Shown here one piece after another: positions 16,000-22,394 of a stretch of 22,705 nucleotides of DNA. Made by a program: the position numbers and the translations under genes. The notes beneath the pieces are model-generated. The model had not been told where the DNA came from and searched no databases. It was given only the letters and a program-made list of their open reading frames with translations. The stretch is from the IMG/VR virus record IMGVR_UViG_3300025102_000314, positions 1-22,705 of that record. One strand, 5' to 3'. Origin of the DNA: a virus. Within the stretch, counting starts at the first letter, position 1, and the number at the start of each line of letters is the position of its first letter.

Positions 16000-18405
16000 T
16001 TACTTTTTGCTAGTCGACTTAGATGCGGAGTCGAGTTTAGCGCGTTCTTGTTTTGCATCTCGTAATTCTTGTTCAGCCATTGATAGAGTATCATCTAAAC
16101 GTTTCTCGAATATAGTATTTGAAGCATCAGCTTTGTTTTTAACTTTATCAAGTCCTGTTTTAAATTTCTCTACCTCTATTTTCTGCTTGAGGTGAACATT
16201 CTCTCTGGTTAGTGTCTGCATATCGCCTTTATGTTTTTTAAGCTCTTCAGTCACAGCATTAAGTTGTTGTTCAAGCTTTCCAATAATGTCTGTACGTTCC
16301 ATTACGCCTTCCATATCGAATATTTCAGTCTTCTTAAGAACTTCTTGTTTATCAACAATACCTGATTTGTAAGCTTCCATGTAAAATTCAAGCTCTGCAT
16401 ACCTATTAGAAGGTAACGTAGAACCTGAAACAAATACACAATCATACTTACCAATCGTAATATCATTAGTAACAGCGTCTATTTCTCCATTCTTCATATC
16501 TACCAATTTTTTATTGATAACATATTCAGATAGAGAGTTATTTGGATTAATAACACGAAAGACCTTTTCGTATTGATATAGTTCTTGCATCATTTGTATA
16601 GCAATTTTACCAACTCTGGTTAAACATGCTTCTACATCTGATAATTTTGATTTAATTTTTCTTTGTCCAAATTCATCTAAACTAATTGTAGCTTTATAAG
16701 TTTGTGGAGCAGCCTGCGAATTACCCATCATCATTTCATATAGACCTAATTGATGGTCAATATCTGATTTTGCAGTCTGTTCATTAGTATATAATTCATT
16801 AGGAAGAGGTGTTGGTTGAGCTACAACTGGTTGCCCCATATCAAAATCAACCTCTATACCTACACCTGGTTGCGCCCATTTCTCTTCAAATTCTTTCATA
16901 TCAACAGATCCAGCTGGTACTAAGACTTTCATATTAGTAGAAGTAGTAGCATGAGCTATTATTAATGATCTTGTTTTGTTTATATAGTCTTGCAATCCTC
17001 TAACCATTCTAACATCACTTAATGGATATGGAGTTCTGGTATGTAGGTTAATTAAAGGAACTACAGGATATTCACTTGTTGGTAATATTCTACTGTATAA
17101 ATACTTATCTCCTAAAACAACGCACATTTTTACTTTTTCCAATCTTACTGGTACTGCTTCTATCATTCCAGCTTTAATCATTTCAGCTTTATTTAATATT
17201 TGAACATTAGGTATTTTATCAACTTCACCTATTTTAGTCATAGCTTCTTGATATGCTGTTTCTATTTGCGTTTCAATAGCCTCTAGACTTCTTTCTAATT
17301 CTAAAGCCATTCTTTCTTCTAACATAGAGCCAGCCATTACAGCTTCTTCTAATTGAACTTTCTTTTCTTGATGTTGAACAAGTAATTCTTCTCTCATTTT
17401 TTCTATGTCTGACTCAATTGCTTGTGTAGCTTGTTGTACTTGTTGTTCTCTTTGCTTAGCAAATGCATCTTGAGCTCTTTTAATATCTTGAGGTTTTTCT
17501 AATACTTTATCCCCTATTAATCCAACCTCTTGCTCTAAGTATTGTTGCCACTCTGATTCAGATAGTTTATATTCCTTCTTATCATATCTTTGGAATATTC
17601 TATACATTACCTCATATATCTTTGTATATCTCTCGTAACCTCTTATATAGTCATCTTCTTCTAAAGAATCTATCTGACCTGGGAAAGAAATACCTATATC
17701 GTCCTTGCCGCCAGTCATAATTTCATCTGTTTCAATATCTCCAGTAGCAGCTTGTATAGACTTAACATAATCTGGATAAAGCTTTTTAGCCTGATCCTTT
17801 GTAAATAGCTTAGATACTATAATGTTCTCGGCATCATCAAAGTATCTGCTTCTAGAATTAGGATCAACATATACGTCCATTGGATCTAATTCTTTCATCA
17901 TAACCTCACCCTTACCATCATCTGCGGATGGATTCTGGTATATTTGTATATATCCCATTCCACAAACGTAATAATCATCAATGGCTTGTCTTATAGAAGT
18001 CTTACCATCTGATATATCATACATATATGTAAGTAATTGGTTTAAAACGGCTGCTACTCTAACGTCTGAATCCTCACGTGGAGACACCTTGAATGCTGGT
18101 CTATTGGCAGTTAGAAGTGCTTTTGCTGTTTCTACAGCAGGATGTATCCTATTTACTACAACAGGTGCTTGGCCTCTAGATTCCATTTTACGAATCTGTT
18201 CATCAGTCCATTGTCTACCTAATCTATATTCTTGGTCTTTTCTTGCATTTTCTTCCCAATCGTATCTTTTTTTCTTATATAAATCAAAAATACGTTTAGT
18301 TTCTTCTACAATATCCCCAGAATCACCCATAGTATGGCCAAGACCTTCTATATTACGACCTTCTCCATTAAGTATATTTACTGTCTGTTTATCTTCTTGT
18401 GCCAT
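16000..18405 (-). CDS. Portal protein, P22/SU10-like, with two long coiled coils
   Basis: An 801-aa protein. The opening (EETKRIFDLYKKKRYDWEEN, then YRLGRQWTDEQIRKMESRGQ and PVVVNRIHPAVETAKALLTANRP) is the usual N-terminal pattern of large podoviral portal proteins; KELDPMDVYVDPNSRS and LQDYINKTRSLIIAHATT further identify the wing/clip regions. Two additions stand out: a coiled coil of about 90 residues at 303-395 in mid-protein, and a coiled-coil/charged tail at about 706-800. The portal is the dodecameric DNA gate at the head vertex and works with the terminase. It follows the terminase gene by 43 bases with AGGTAACC before ATG. The C-terminal coil may reach into the head as a barrel. Confidence 0.93.
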   Translation of the reverse strand: MAQEDKQTVNILNGEGRNIEGLGHTMGDSGDIVEETKRIFDLYKKKRYDWEENARKDQEYRLGRQWTDEQIRKMESRGQAPVVVNRIHPAVETAKALLTANRPAFKVSPREDSDVRVAAVLNQLLTYMYDISDGKTSIRQAIDDYYVCGMGYIQIYQNPSADDGKGEVMMKELDPMDVYVDPNSRSRYFDDAENIIVSKLFTKDQAKKLYPDYVKSIQAATGDIETDEIMTGGKDDIGISFPGQIDSLEEDDYIRGYERYTKIYEVMYRIFQRYDKKEYKLSESEWQQYLEQEVGLIGDKVLEKPQDIKRAQDAFAKQREQQVQQATQAIESDIEKMREELLVQHQEKKVQLEEAVMAGSMLEERMALELERSLEAIETQIETAYQEAMTKIGEVDKIPNVQILNKAEMIKAGMIEAVPVRLEKVKMCVVLGDKYLYSRILPTSEYPVVPLINLHTRTPYPLSDVRMVRGLQDYINKTRSLIIAHATTSTNMKVLVPAGSVDMKEFEEKWAQPGVGIEVDFDMGQPVVAQPTPLPNELYTNEQTAKSDIDHQLGLYEMMMGNSQAAPQTYKATISLDEFGQRKIKSKLSDVEACLTRVGKIAIQMMQELYQYEKVFRVINPNNSLSEYVINKKLVDMKNGEIDAVTNDITIGKYDCVFVSGSTLPSNRYAELEFYMEAYKSGIVDKQEVLKKTEIFDMEGVMERTDIIGKLEQQLNAVTEELKKHKGDMQTLTRENVHLKQKIEVEKFKTGLDKVKNKADASNTIFEKRLDDTLSMAEQELRDAKQERAKLDSASKSTSKK

Positions 18406-18448
18406 TGGTTACCTTTTGTATGTAAAATAGACCATAATAATATAGCTA

Positions 18449-19948
18449 TTAAAGCGTCATCCAATCAAGGAATTTATTTTTAATTGATCTATCTTCGTTA
18501 ATTTCTTCGAATTCTTTATCTCTACATGGTCTTGCACCTTCTAATGCTGTCCAACACGCATCCATAACATCGTCATTCTTTCCTTTAGGAAATGATAAAA
18601 ACTCTGCTTGAGCCTCAGTGTCTTGTGGTCTAAAGAAAAACTCTCCTTTAGCAAACATAGGTACTAAAGATAACAATCTTTCTGACTTTCTATTTCTAGG
18701 CTTAACACCTTTCTCTAAACCTGGTATAAAAATGTTCTCTTCTAACATTAAAGCCTTAGTTGCAGCACGTAAGGCTTCTTGATAAGCTACTGTTTCTATC
18801 TTCATTTTCTGATGCCTAAACTTCTTGAACTTGTCAATTATAGTTCTAGGTTGGTCAGCTGGAGATATGTGCTTTCTAAATATGTCTACAATGTATTTGT
18901 TGTTATCATGATCAATTGCAAGAGTAACTATAACAAAGAAATCAGCAGTTGCTGCTAAACTAGACGCTGGATCAACTCCGCCATATATATTTACGGGTTT
19001 AATCTCTTCTTTATCACCTATCTTTCTAACTAAAACAGATCTACCATCTCTTCTTTCGAAGTCATAATGATGCAATTTAATCCAATCTGGTTGAAAAGGT
19101 GCTTCTTCAGGAGATTGTGCTATATTCATATATTCCTGATAGAAACCATTTATGTTTCCAACAGATGCGTATTCTTCCTTGATTGCAGTAATACGTTCAT
19201 GAGGGAACCTTTCAGGCCATATAGGATCACCTTCGTCAGTTATTATAGAGTACCATAAAACAAACCAGGCTGTAGAATCCTTAGCCCAATATAAGAAGCA
19301 GTCCTCTGATATAACTGTACCAATCATAACTATTCTACCTTCATCTGATAACGATGGTATAACAGCTTCTGTCATCCACTTTCTATTTTTTGCTCTAGCT
19401 TCTGGTGTAAAAGCATTTAATTCTGATTCGAAATCATCTACTATAATAAGAGTAGGACGTGTATCGCCCTCAATAAACCCCCTAACTCTTTGCCCAGTAC
19501 CTACAGCTACTATTCTAACGCCATTAGCAGTGACTACATCTGTAGCAGTCCATCTTTTAGCCGTTGTAGGCCCCTGGTCTCCAAATAATTGTTTAAATTT
19601 CTCTGAATGAGTTAAGTGATACTTGATTCTAGATAAGAAGTTAATAGACTGAGCCTGTGATTCTGATATAATAACAATAAACTCATCCTGATCATCTCTT
19701 TTGAATGCTATCTTGTGTACAGGTAAAAGGAGAGAAGTAACGGTGCTTTTAGCTGTTCCCCGTGGCGCAGCGATTAAGACCCTCCTTTTCCTATCATCTT
19801 TGAGTGCTGAGTATATTTCATGATGGAAGGACGGTGTGGCTTTACGCAGGGCAGTCGGGAAACAAACTCTACCAAATAAGGCTATATTGTTTTTTAGCTT
19901 TTTTAGTGCCTGTTTCTGCGCATATTGTTCTTCGTAATCTTCAACCAT
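18449..19948 (-). CDS. terL: Terminase large subunit (packaging ATPase-nuclease)
   Basis: A 499-aa protein with both terminase domains. ATPase: Walker A A61-P-R-G-T-A-K-S-T69, Walker B T166-L-I-I-V-D-D-F (D171/D172, then E174), coupling motif M208-I-G-T211. Nuclease (RNase H-like): V325-D326 in GGVDPASS, a probable second acid near E385 and the closing K457-N-D-D-V-M-D-A464. The length is normal for TerL. It pumps DNA into the head through the portal and cuts the concatemer. The ATG comes one base after the stop of the small-terminase candidate (coupling; no clear Shine-Dalgarno). All key residues are present. Confidence 0.96.
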   Translation of the reverse strand: MVEDYEEQYAQKQALKKLKNNIALFGRVCFPTALRKATPSFHHEIYSALKDDRKRRVLIAAPRGTAKSTVTSLLLPVHKIAFKRDDQDEFIVIISESQAQSINFLSRIKYHLTHSEKFKQLFGDQGPTTAKRWTATDVVTANGVRIVAVGTGQRVRGFIEGDTRPTLIIVDDFESELNAFTPEARAKNRKWMTEAVIPSLSDEGRIVMIGTVISEDCFLYWAKDSTAWFVLWYSIITDEGDPIWPERFPHERITAIKEEYASVGNINGFYQEYMNIAQSPEEAPFQPDWIKLHHYDFERRDGRSVLVRKIGDKEEIKPVNIYGGVDPASSLAATADFFVIVTLAIDHDNNKYIVDIFRKHISPADQPRTIIDKFKKFRHQKMKIETVAYQEALRAATKALMLEENIFIPGLEKGVKPRNRKSERLLSLVPMFAKGEFFFRPQDTEAQAEFLSFPKGKNDDVMDACWTALEGARPCRDKEFEEINEDRSIKNKFLDWMTL

Positions 19949-19949
19949 A

Positions 19950-20747
19950 CTAGCTGTTCTCTTTATTCCCCCGAGTATCTAATTCTTTATTAGGTTTAAC
20001 TTCTATAACTTCTTTTTTAGCTACTAAAGACTGTTCTTCTTCAGCTATTTCGTCTAATAGCTTCCTATTTGTAGTAGCTTCTAGTGTATGTGTTGTTTTA
20101 ATGACGTTCTTGTCTTTCATACCAAGCATTTCCTGTAAATTCTCTACAACACGTAAGAAATTAGTCACATCGTTCTTAGATTCAGCCATAGATAAGCCCT
20201 TAGATAATAGATCTATAACATCTGTCTCACCATAACCTTTTTCTTCTAATACACCCTTTAATTCATCTTTTACCATACTTTGAAACTCCTTTGTTCTCAT
20301 ATATCTCTTGACTGTACGCCTTTTAGACTTACTAGCATTCTCAAAGACTAAATCTATGGATAAGTCCATATTAAAACAAGTAGAATATGCCATAGATAGA
20401 TTACGCCATTGAGTAGAATTCTTTTTTACTTCGAGTTGTGGTTTCCCAGAAAGCGTTGCATTGGATTGTCTCCCCTCGGCAACAAGCTTTTGAGTGGGAT
20501 ACTTAGGAGAATGAAAGGCATAACCAAAAGGCAACCTAACATAATAAGAGTTAACACCATTATTCGATTCATACTCTCTATGCTGAATGACCTTAGCCAC
20601 GTAATTATCGTCTGAAAGGGCGTATTCTCCCCTTTTAGCTTCTTTCCAGTATTTATATTGAACTCCTTCGTTTTCAGCTTCATCTTTAGTATATATAGTG
20701 TAATATGTCTTACCTACACCTTTATGGTTAATACTTATTTCATACAT
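19950..20747 (-). CDS. Terminase small subunit candidate
   Basis: A 265-aa protein immediately before terL. Residues 1-105 are mixed (MYEISINHKGVGKTYYTIYT... YYVRLPFGYAFHSP) and unfamiliar. Residues 110-215 are helical: KSKRRTVKRYMRTKEFQSMV, then DELKGVLEEKGYGETDVIDLL and VTNFLRVVENLQEMLGM. That helical pattern (basic helix, 'M-x-x-E-x-x-x-M', EKGYGETDVIDLL, then a LRVVENL helix) is common in small terminases that recognise DNA and oligomerise. A Glu/Lys-rich tail follows. There is no Shine-Dalgarno; it starts four bases after the endolysin stop. Placement and helical core support the call; the N-terminal 105 residues are unusual. Confidence 0.58.
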   Translation of the reverse strand: MYEISINHKGVGKTYYTIYTKDEAENEGVQYKYWKEAKRGEYALSDDNYVAKVIQHREYESNNGVNSYYVRLPFGYAFHSPKYPTQKLVAEGRQSNATLSGKPQLEVKKNSTQWRNLSMAYSTCFNMDLSIDLVFENASKSKRRTVKRYMRTKEFQSMVKDELKGVLEEKGYGETDVIDLLSKGLSMAESKNDVTNFLRVVENLQEMLGMKDKNVIKTTHTLEATTNRKLLDEIAEEEQSLVAKKEVIEVKPNKELDTRGNKENS

Positions 20748-20751
20748 AATA

Positions 20752-21144
20752 CTAGGGTTTTAGTTCATAATGAGGGAAATCATCAAACCTATTGTCTGAT
20801 ACCTGGAAGTCTACGTCCCAGTCTCCTCCCCAGCGAAGATTAATACCCATCCCACGAGCCAACCCAAGCACGAACCCAGCAAAAAGTGTGAAACGCTCTC
20901 GGTCATTCCAGTCAATGGGATAAGGCACAACATCAACAGCACGGCTAGGCTTTGTATTATGCCTACCCATAGGGTAATGTACTTTAGTCTTGCCTTCTTC
21001 GAAGAGCCGTTCTTGTGTTCTTTCATCTCTGTGCCCTTCAAGCACGCTACAATCAACGTGTTTAATTACTTCATTAAAGACTTTTTGTAGATCAGGGTGA
21101 GCTGTCGCTAACCTCTCTCTACTTTTTCTTCCGAACTTTGCCAC
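20752..21144 (-). CDS. Endolysin, M15 family L-Ala-D-Glu endopeptidase-like
   Basis: A 130-aa protein of the VanY/M15 peptidase type. It has EGHRDERTQERLFEEGKTK, then metal site H62 (YPMGRHNTKPSRAVDV), D71 in AVDVVPYP, RWGGDW and the third ligand H125 in DDFPHYEL. These enzymes cut peptide cross-bridges of peptidoglycan with a zinc ion. No signal peptide or wall-binding domain is present, so it needs a holin or comparable route. I chose the GTG at 21144 because AAGGAGAG lies about eight bases upstream. It heads the minus-strand operon, before the terminase genes and about 13 kb of transcript away from the holin-like genes. Confidence 0.92.
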   Translation of the reverse strand: MAKFGRKSRERLATAHPDLQKVFNEVIKHVDCSVLEGHRDERTQERLFEEGKTKVHYPMGRHNTKPSRAVDVVPYPIDWNDRERFTLFAGFVLGLARGMGINLRWGGDWDVDFQVSDNRFDDFPHYELKP

Positions 21145-21238
21145 CTGTTTCTCTCCTTTGTCTTATATCGGGACGCAACTGACCGCTGTAAGCTGCGCTT
21201 ACATCAGTGGTTTTAAGTATCTTGTACTTATAAGCCAT
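21119..21238 (-). CDS. 39-aa basic small protein overlapping the endolysin start
   Basis: A short frame (MAYKYKILKTTDVSAAYSGQ... then RQRRETGGKVRKKK) from ATG 21238, with GGAG nine bases upstream, ending in TAG 26 bases inside the endolysin gene. The C-terminal third is strongly basic. It would be the first gene of the late operon and could couple translation into the endolysin. No family is recognised. It may also be a leader peptide or chance frame; the ribosome site and the reasonable residue composition favour a real gene. Confidence 0.45.
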   Translation of the reverse strand: MAYKYKILKTTDVSAAYSGQLRPDIRQRRETGGKVRKKK

Positions 21239-21268
21239 AGTTTTGAGCTCCCGAGTTATATTTATTAA

Positions 21269-21346
21269 AGTTAAGTAGCATTTACTAGGATATACCACTT
21301 AATTAAGATGTCTTAGTTAAGCACTATAACTATAGTCTAAGTTAAG
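21269..21346. repeat. Three AGTTAAG direct repeats
   Basis: AGTTAAG occurs at 21269-21275, 21315-21321 and 21340-21346, and a near copy AATTAAG at 21301-21307 is part of the palindrome CTTAATTAAG. Four copies in about 80 bases of the divergent control region suggest binding sites for a regulator or phage RNA polymerase factor. The AT-rich base composition makes some chance matches likely. Confidence 0.4.
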
Positions 21347-21465
21347 CGAGTCTTACGCTAAAAAGCAATATATAAAAAAAATTACAAAAAAATATATATA
21401 TGGGACCCGTTTTCAAAAAATTGCTGTAGAATGGGAGTATGTGAAATACACTAAGGTAGTACCCC

Positions 21466-21507
21466 TTGAATTTACGGGCATGGCGTTGCATTCCCGTTGA
21501 AATTCAA
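21466..21507 (+). promoter_or_regulatory. Stem-loop in leader of the 132-aa gene
   Basis: Arms TTGAATTTACGGG (21466-21478) and CCCGT-tg-AAATTCAA (21493-21507) give 13 base pairs with a two-base bulge and a 14-base loop. The right arm also contains the perfect palindrome GTTGAA-A-TTCAAC (21496-21508), so two structures compete. It lies about 70 bases before the ATG at 21579, probably in the mRNA leader. It may be an operator or an RNA switch/stability element. Confidence 0.55.
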
Positions 21508-21525
21508 CCCCTCTATTGCATTGGC

Positions 21526-21544
21526 AATATTCTTAGTGAATATT
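21526..21544. repeat. Perfect inverted repeat AATATTC-5-GAATATT
   Basis: Seven-base perfect arms with a five-base centre (TTAGT), ending 34 bases before the start of the plus-strand gene. This is the form of a dimeric repressor operator, and could also be a small mRNA hairpin. No regulator gene is visible in this window. Confidence 0.5.
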
Positions 21545-21578
21545 CATACTATTAACTCAAAAATAAGGACATAATACA

Positions 21579-21977
21579 ATGAAAACAATTGCATTATTAT
21601 TTTATCGTAATACTAATCCCTATGTTGTAGACAACAAAGGGAATATTCAAAAAGAACTAAAGGTCGTAAACAACCAGGCAACTGAAGTGCCTTTGGTTGA
21701 CAAAGCAACTTGGACTAATAACATCAAAGTCTGCTTCAGTGTCCTTGACACTAAAGCTGATGTTAAAGTACCAAGTAGTCTAACCAAGGACTTCATACTT
21801 GAAATGAAGGCTGAAAAGGACTCAGCCAAAGCACCATTTCAGTTCTTGCCTAATGTTGACTACGACCTTAAATCAAGTTCTGTAGCAACTGGTACAGTTG
21901 ACGACAAGCCTGTGATATTTGCAACTTATACTCCTCACGGAGCAAAGTTTACAAGCAAATTATCACTTGCTGTGTAG
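21579..21977 (+). CDS. Orphan 132-aa protein, unknown
   Basis: The first plus-strand gene. AAGGA lies about nine bases before ATG and a strong intrinsic terminator follows 25 bases after the stop, so it is probably transcribed as a single-gene unit. The product (MKTIALLFYRNTNPYVVDNK... LSLAV) is soluble, with alternating strands (KVCFSVLD, FILEMKAEK, FATYTPHGAKFTSKLSLAV) and a Lys/Asp-rich centre; one Cys, no membrane helix. It looks like a compact beta-rich protein. By eye its codons (CAG, AAG, GAC, CTT) look less A/T-skewed than the late genes, suggesting high expression or a different origin. I recognise no family. Early, host-takeover or virion roles are possible. Confidence 0.85.
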   Translation: MKTIALLFYRNTNPYVVDNKGNIQKELKVVNNQATEVPLVDKATWTNNIKVCFSVLDTKADVKVPSSLTKDFILEMKAEKDSAKAPFQFLPNVDYDLKSSSVATGTVDDKPVIFATYTPHGAKFTSKLSLAV

Positions 21978-22002
21978 TTCAACTGATCCAGTACATCACT
22001 TG

Positions 22003-22029
22003 GGGGAGTCTTATGGCTCCCCTTTTTTT
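22003..22029 (+). terminator. Rho-independent terminator
   Basis: GGGGAGTC-TTAT-GGCTCCCC forms eight base pairs (one T·G) and runs directly into seven T's. It ends the single-gene unit at 21579-21977 and insulates the tRNA downstream. Outer complementary bases (CAGTAC/GTACTG, CTTG/CAAG) flank it and could extend the stem around the T-tract. Confidence 0.93.
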
Positions 22030-22093
22030 CAAGTACTGAAGTATAAAGCGTATGCGTATGTATTTTAGTACACATAAAACAGATTTAAACTGA

Positions 22094-22168
22094 TGCGGAG
22101 ACTACCTTTGGTAGGGTAACCTGGCTCATAACCAGGATGTATTGTTGGTTCGATTCCAACCTCCGCTA
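22094..22168 (+). tRNA. tRNA-Met type (anticodon CAT)
   Basis: A 75-base cloverleaf: acceptor TGCGGAG/CTCCGCT (six pairs plus a T1·T72 mismatch), D-arm TACC-TTTGGTAG-GGTA, anticodon arm CCTGG-CTCATAA-CCAGG with anticodon CAT, a seven-base variable region and T-arm GTTGG-TTCGATT-CCAAC, then A73. No CCA is encoded. The anticodon stem lacks the three G-C pairs of bacterial initiators, so this is an elongator Met or an Ile tRNA whose C34 becomes lysidine; sequence alone cannot decide. Phages carry such tRNAs to meet codon demand or to replace cleaved host tRNAs. Confidence 0.88.
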
Positions 22169-22394
22169 CAACGATGAGCTAATGCTCTACCCGTGACCGC
22201 ATAGTAGGTAGTGGAGTCATGAACCATATCAACACCTGTTGAGGACTCTTGTTCTATTACTTTCATAACATAGTTCCAAACCCACTCTTCCTACACACTA
22301 ATAACAAGAGTTTATCTACTATGCAAAACTTTATATAAGATTTAGCCAAAAGAGGCTAATATAACCCAGAATAAACAAAAGGAGGGCTATATCT
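22169..22394 (+). ncRNA. Gene-free stretch with nested inverted repeats, candidate structured RNA
   Basis: No gene is seen between the tRNA and the next start. GCATAGTAGGTA (22199-22210) pairs with TATCTACTATGC (22313-22324), with one G·T. Just inside, ACTCTTGTTCTATTA (22245-22259) pairs with TAATAACAAGAGT (22299-22311) with a two-base bulge. Small hairpins GAGC-TAAT-GCTC (22175-22186) and CAAC-ACCT-GTTG (22230-22241) add to this. The nested arms close a roughly 126-base structure. A separate perfect hairpin TTAGCC-AAAAGA-GGCTAA (22342-22359) precedes the next gene. No known RNA family is recognised. Confidence 0.5.
22342..22359 (+). promoter_or_regulatory. Small perfect hairpin in leader of the last gene
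   Basis: TTAGCC and GGCTAA are exact complements around AAAAGA, 35 bases before the ATG at 22395. There is no T-tract after it, so it is unlikely to be a terminator. It could protect the 5' end of the mRNA or be a protein-binding site. TTATATAAGA directly before it (22331-22340) might be a -10-like element. Confidence 0.4.

Larger units (their letters stand above)
21239..21578. promoter_or_regulatory. Divergent intergenic control region
   Basis: No gene is seen here. It separates the minus-strand late operon from the plus-strand unit, so it should hold at least two promoters. It contains AGTTAAG repeats (21269-21346), an A/T-rich tract (about 21370-21402) and structured DNA nearer the plus-strand gene. 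A possible plus-strand -10 is TAGAAT at 21427-21432, downstream of the A/T tract, but I see no convincing -35. On the minus strand TATAGT occurs twice near 21322-21335 without a matching -35. Exact promoters cannot be fixed by reading. Confidence 0.55.

Noticed and set aside
17981-18430. Open frame of 149 codons on the plus strand
   Set aside because: It is antisense to the start of the portal gene, which has clear family motifs; no ribosome site or neighbours in that direction.
20426-20683. Minus-strand frame of 85 codons with hydrophobic stretches, a possible membrane protein
   Set aside because: It sits wholly inside the terminase small-subunit candidate in another frame and lacks a ribosome site; the larger frame has coupled boundaries.
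21269-21346. CRISPR-like array from the AGTTAAG repeats
   Set aside because: The repeated word is only seven bases, spacing is irregular and there are no cas genes.
22094-22168. Reading the tRNA as a bacterial initiator tRNA
   Set aside because: The open 1-72 pair is suggestive, but the anticodon stem CCTGG/CCAGG lacks the three consecutive G-C pairs that mark initiators.
22169-22330. Hammerhead ribozyme, tmRNA or second tRNA in the stretch after the tRNA
   Set aside because: No CUGAUGA/GAAA core, no T-arm motif and no tag-like frame could be found.
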